A stretch of DNA of 64,000 nt, from NCBI RefSeq assembly GCF_022761035.1, contig NZ_JAKWJP010000007.1, positions 1 through 64,000 of the forward strand, written 5' to 3'. Below, one piece after another: positions 62,440 to 64,000 of this stretch. Under the pieces are notes generated by a model. It was not told the DNA's origin and ran no database searches. It saw only the letters and a program-made list of their open reading frames with translations. Every line of letters starts with the position of its first letter. Within the stretch, counting starts at the first letter, position 1. Source of the stretch: Microbacterium sp. SS28. GTDB lineage: Bacteria > Actinomycetota > Actinomycetes > Actinomycetales > Microbacteriaceae. A program made the translations under genes and the position numbers.

Positions 62440-63269
62440 CAGCGGCGCGACTCCTGCCGGCGCCGCGCGCCGATTCCTGCCATCGCGGCCAGCGCGATCA
62501 CGACGGCCCCGACCGCGCCGATCCCGACCATGGTCGTGACGGAGTCACGCTGGGCGAGGTATCCGGCGGTTCCCGACGGCACTCCGCCGGGGTTGGAGTG
62601 CCCCACTGTGACGGACTGCACGGCGAGGGCGAGATTGTCGTCCTCGGCGCTGCCCCACGCGTACACGATGGTCAGCACGCCGTCCTGGATCGGGACATCC
62701 GCAGGCCCGAGGACGGGTTCCGTGGTGCCGGCGAGGGCGACGGATGCCGCGACCGTGCCGACGGGCAGGTTGAGCGTCTGCTCGTTCGGGTTCGTCAGGC
62801 CTTCGATGACGGGGGAGCCGCCCGCCAGGATGTCGACGGCCGGAGCCGCGGCGATGTGGCGCACCGTGAGCCGGCCCTGACCCGCGGCGGTCGTCGCGAT
62901 GTCGTTCTGGAACAGCTTGAGCGACGGCGCGCCCGCCTCGCTCAGGTAGGCGGCGGCCGTGTAGTTCGCGCCCGCGGCGAGGGTGAGCGTCACCGGCCCG
63001 AGGACCGGCGAGCTCGCGTCGGCTGCATCGGGAGCCGTGAGCGCCACCTCGTAGTCGCCCGCGGGAAGCTCGAGCGGACCCGCGAGGTCACCGGGCCGGA
63101 AATCGTCGAGCGTGCGCTCGCCGTTGACGTACACGTCGACCGGAGTATCCGGGATGCCGTGCAGCACGGAGAGCTGCGCGGAACCGCTCGTCTCCGCGGA
63201 TGCGGGAGCGGCGAAGCCGAGGGCGGCGATGAGGCCGACCACGAGGCCGGCGGCTGCTGTCTTGCGCAC
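62439..63269 (-). CDS. DUF4397-domain surface protein
   Basis: This 276-residue protein has a Sec signal peptide (cleavage after APASA, about residue 25) and two DUF4397-like beta-rich units (AQLSVLHGIPDTPVDVYVNG and GRLTVRHIAAAPAVDILAGG). The C-terminal hydrophobic segment (VVIALAAMAGIG) is followed by a basic RRRQESRR tail. No clear LPXTG-like motif precedes that segment, though GHSNPGG and LAQRDS lie nearby. GTG start with AAGGAGG upstream. It is the probable partner or substrate of the coupled sortase. Confidence 0.88.
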   Translation of the reverse strand: MRKTAAAGLVVGLIAALGFAAPASAETSGSAQLSVLHGIPDTPVDVYVNGERTLDDFRPGDLAGPLELPAGDYEVALTAPDAADASSPVLGPVTLTLAAGANYTAAAYLSEAGAPSLKLFQNDIATTAAGQGRLTVRHIAAAPAVDILAGGSPVIEGLTNPNEQTLNLPVGTVAASVALAGTTEPVLGPADVPIQDGVLTIVYAWGSAEDDNLALAVQSVTVGHSNPGGVPSGTAGYLAQRDSVTTMVGIGAVGAVVIALAAMAGIGARRRQESRR

Positions 63270-63439
63270 TGTCTTCCTCCTTTGTCGTCGAGCGATCGGT
63301 GACCGCCCTTCAAGGGTGCTTTCCGGGAGGAACGCCGCCTTGGATGCACGTCGGGCGGAATCGCCGCGATCGCGGGGCGCCGGCGCGCCGCCTCGCGCCG
63401 CTCGCTCGAGGACAGGTGGGGCGCCGCTCGACGGCCGGG

Positions 63440-64000
63440 TCAGGCGGTGAAGCGGGCGAGGAATGCGCGTGTGCGCTCCTGGCGCGGGGCGCCGAACACC
63501 TCGGCGGGCGGACCCTGCTCGAGGATGCGGCCCGCGTCGAGGAAGACGACGCGGTCGGCGACGTCGCGCGCGAAGGCCATCTCATGCGTCGCCATGACGA
63601 TCGTCATGCCGTCGTCGGCGAGCGCGCGGACGAGATCGAGTACTTCGCCCACGAGTTCGGGGTCGAGCGCCGACGTGATCTCGTCCAGGAGCAGCAGGTC
63701 GGGCGAGGTCGCGATCGCGCGCGCGATCGCGACGCGCTGCTGCTGCCCGCCCGAGAGCCGGTCGGGGTGCGACGAGGCCTTGTCGGCGAGGCCGACGCGT
63801 TCGAGCAGCGCGAGGGCCGCGGCATCCGCCTCCCTCTTCGAGCGCCGGTGGACGTGCCGCAGCGCGAGCGTGATGTTGCCCTGCACTGTGAGGTGCGGGA
63901 AGAGGTTGTACTGCTGGAACACGACGCCGATGCGGGCGCGAACCGTGTCGGCGTCGACGCGCGGATCGCTGATGTCGTCGCCGCCCAGCCAGATGCGCCC
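63440..64000 (-). CDS. ABC transporter ATP-binding protein, polar amino acid type (5' part missing)
   Basis: This 186-codon fragment begins outside the window, so Walker A is missing. The Q-loop VFQQYNLFPHLTV, signature LSGGQQQRVAIARAIA, Walker B LLLLDEITSALDPE and H-loop ATHEM are intact. The GlnQ/HisP-like pattern (FPHLTV and SALDPELVGEVL) indicates an amino-acid uptake system. The permease and binding-protein genes would lie to the right, beyond the window. Confidence 0.93.
   Translation of the reverse strand, partial: GRIWLGGDDISDPRVDADTVRARIGVVFQQYNLFPHLTVQGNITLALRHVHRRSKREADAAALALLERVGLADKASSHPDRLSGGQQQRVAIARAIATSPDLLLLDEITSALDPELVGEVLDLVRALADDGMTIVMATHEMAFARDVADRVVFLDAGRILEQGPPAEVFGAPRQERTRAFLARFTA

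Overview
The window is very GC-rich and carries compact, overlapping operons, GTG starts, monomeric isocitrate dehydrogenase, a class F sortase, LacI/ROK sugar regulons and many apparently leaderless genes. Together these point to a high-GC Gram-positive actinobacterium, probably a Microbacteriaceae member close to Microbacterium. That placement is inferred from gene content and style, not from a search. It looks like chromosome, with a fragment of an insertion sequence at the left edge.

Layout. 1-490: a truncated, probable IS256-family transposase start, a 74-bp direct repeat and an 18-bp tandem array. 489-5294: an acyl-CoA dehydrogenase, a P-type ATPase with unusual membrane motifs and a TetR regulator, all on the minus strand. 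5354-8988: a membrane-anchored beta-propeller translationally coupled to a large polytopic membrane protein. 9126-17649: sucC-sucD, an AzgA-type purine permease, an F420-type nitroreductase homologue, a PerM/DUF6350-like protein, then purN-purH. 17859-24019: an Ada-AlkA fusion with ogt (alkylation repair), then a heterodimeric ABC exporter preceded by a tiny ORF. 24115-28218: palindromic repeat elements, a DUF559 protein, a GNAT acetyltransferase and icd.

28285-42523 is a carbohydrate-utilisation locus. It holds an ABC importer, GH2 beta-mannosidase, a GH113-like endo-enzyme, a BadF-type sugar kinase and GH42 beta-galactosidase on one strand; a divergent LacI regulator with GH36 alpha-galactosidase; and a convergent CE7 deacetylase. 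The combination suits acetylated galacto(gluco)mannan oligosaccharides. 42667-44712: an L,D-transpeptidase and a small lipoprotein. 44859-51400 and 56486-59175 form a second, amino-sugar regulon: ROK repressor, binding protein, two permeases, ROK kinase and nagB, then nagA and a GH20 hexosaminidase further on. The ROK gene and the GH20 gene share an operator-like sequence. Between them lie a membrane protein, a GlcD-like FAD oxidase, a YrdB-like protein and a sigma factor fused to a zinc-finger and membrane domain with an Asn/Gly-rich tail. 59350-61753: glyA behind a ZTP (pfl) riboswitch, then folD behind a leader with two competing hairpins. 61780-63269: class F sortase with a DUF4397 surface protein. 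The window ends inside an amino-acid-type ABC ATPase gene.

The genes link three themes. One-carbon/purine metabolism is represented by purN, purH, glyA, folD and the ZTP switch. The TCA cycle is represented by sucCD and icd, which share a promoter palindrome. Plant- and chitin-derived sugar scavenging uses two importers that both lack their own ATPase. The most unusual sequence signals are the pervasive GGATGCCGC/GCGGCATCC motif, which also builds terminator stems and the 18-bp array, a family of dispersed palindromes, and the -10 boxes placed 6-7 nt before start codons.
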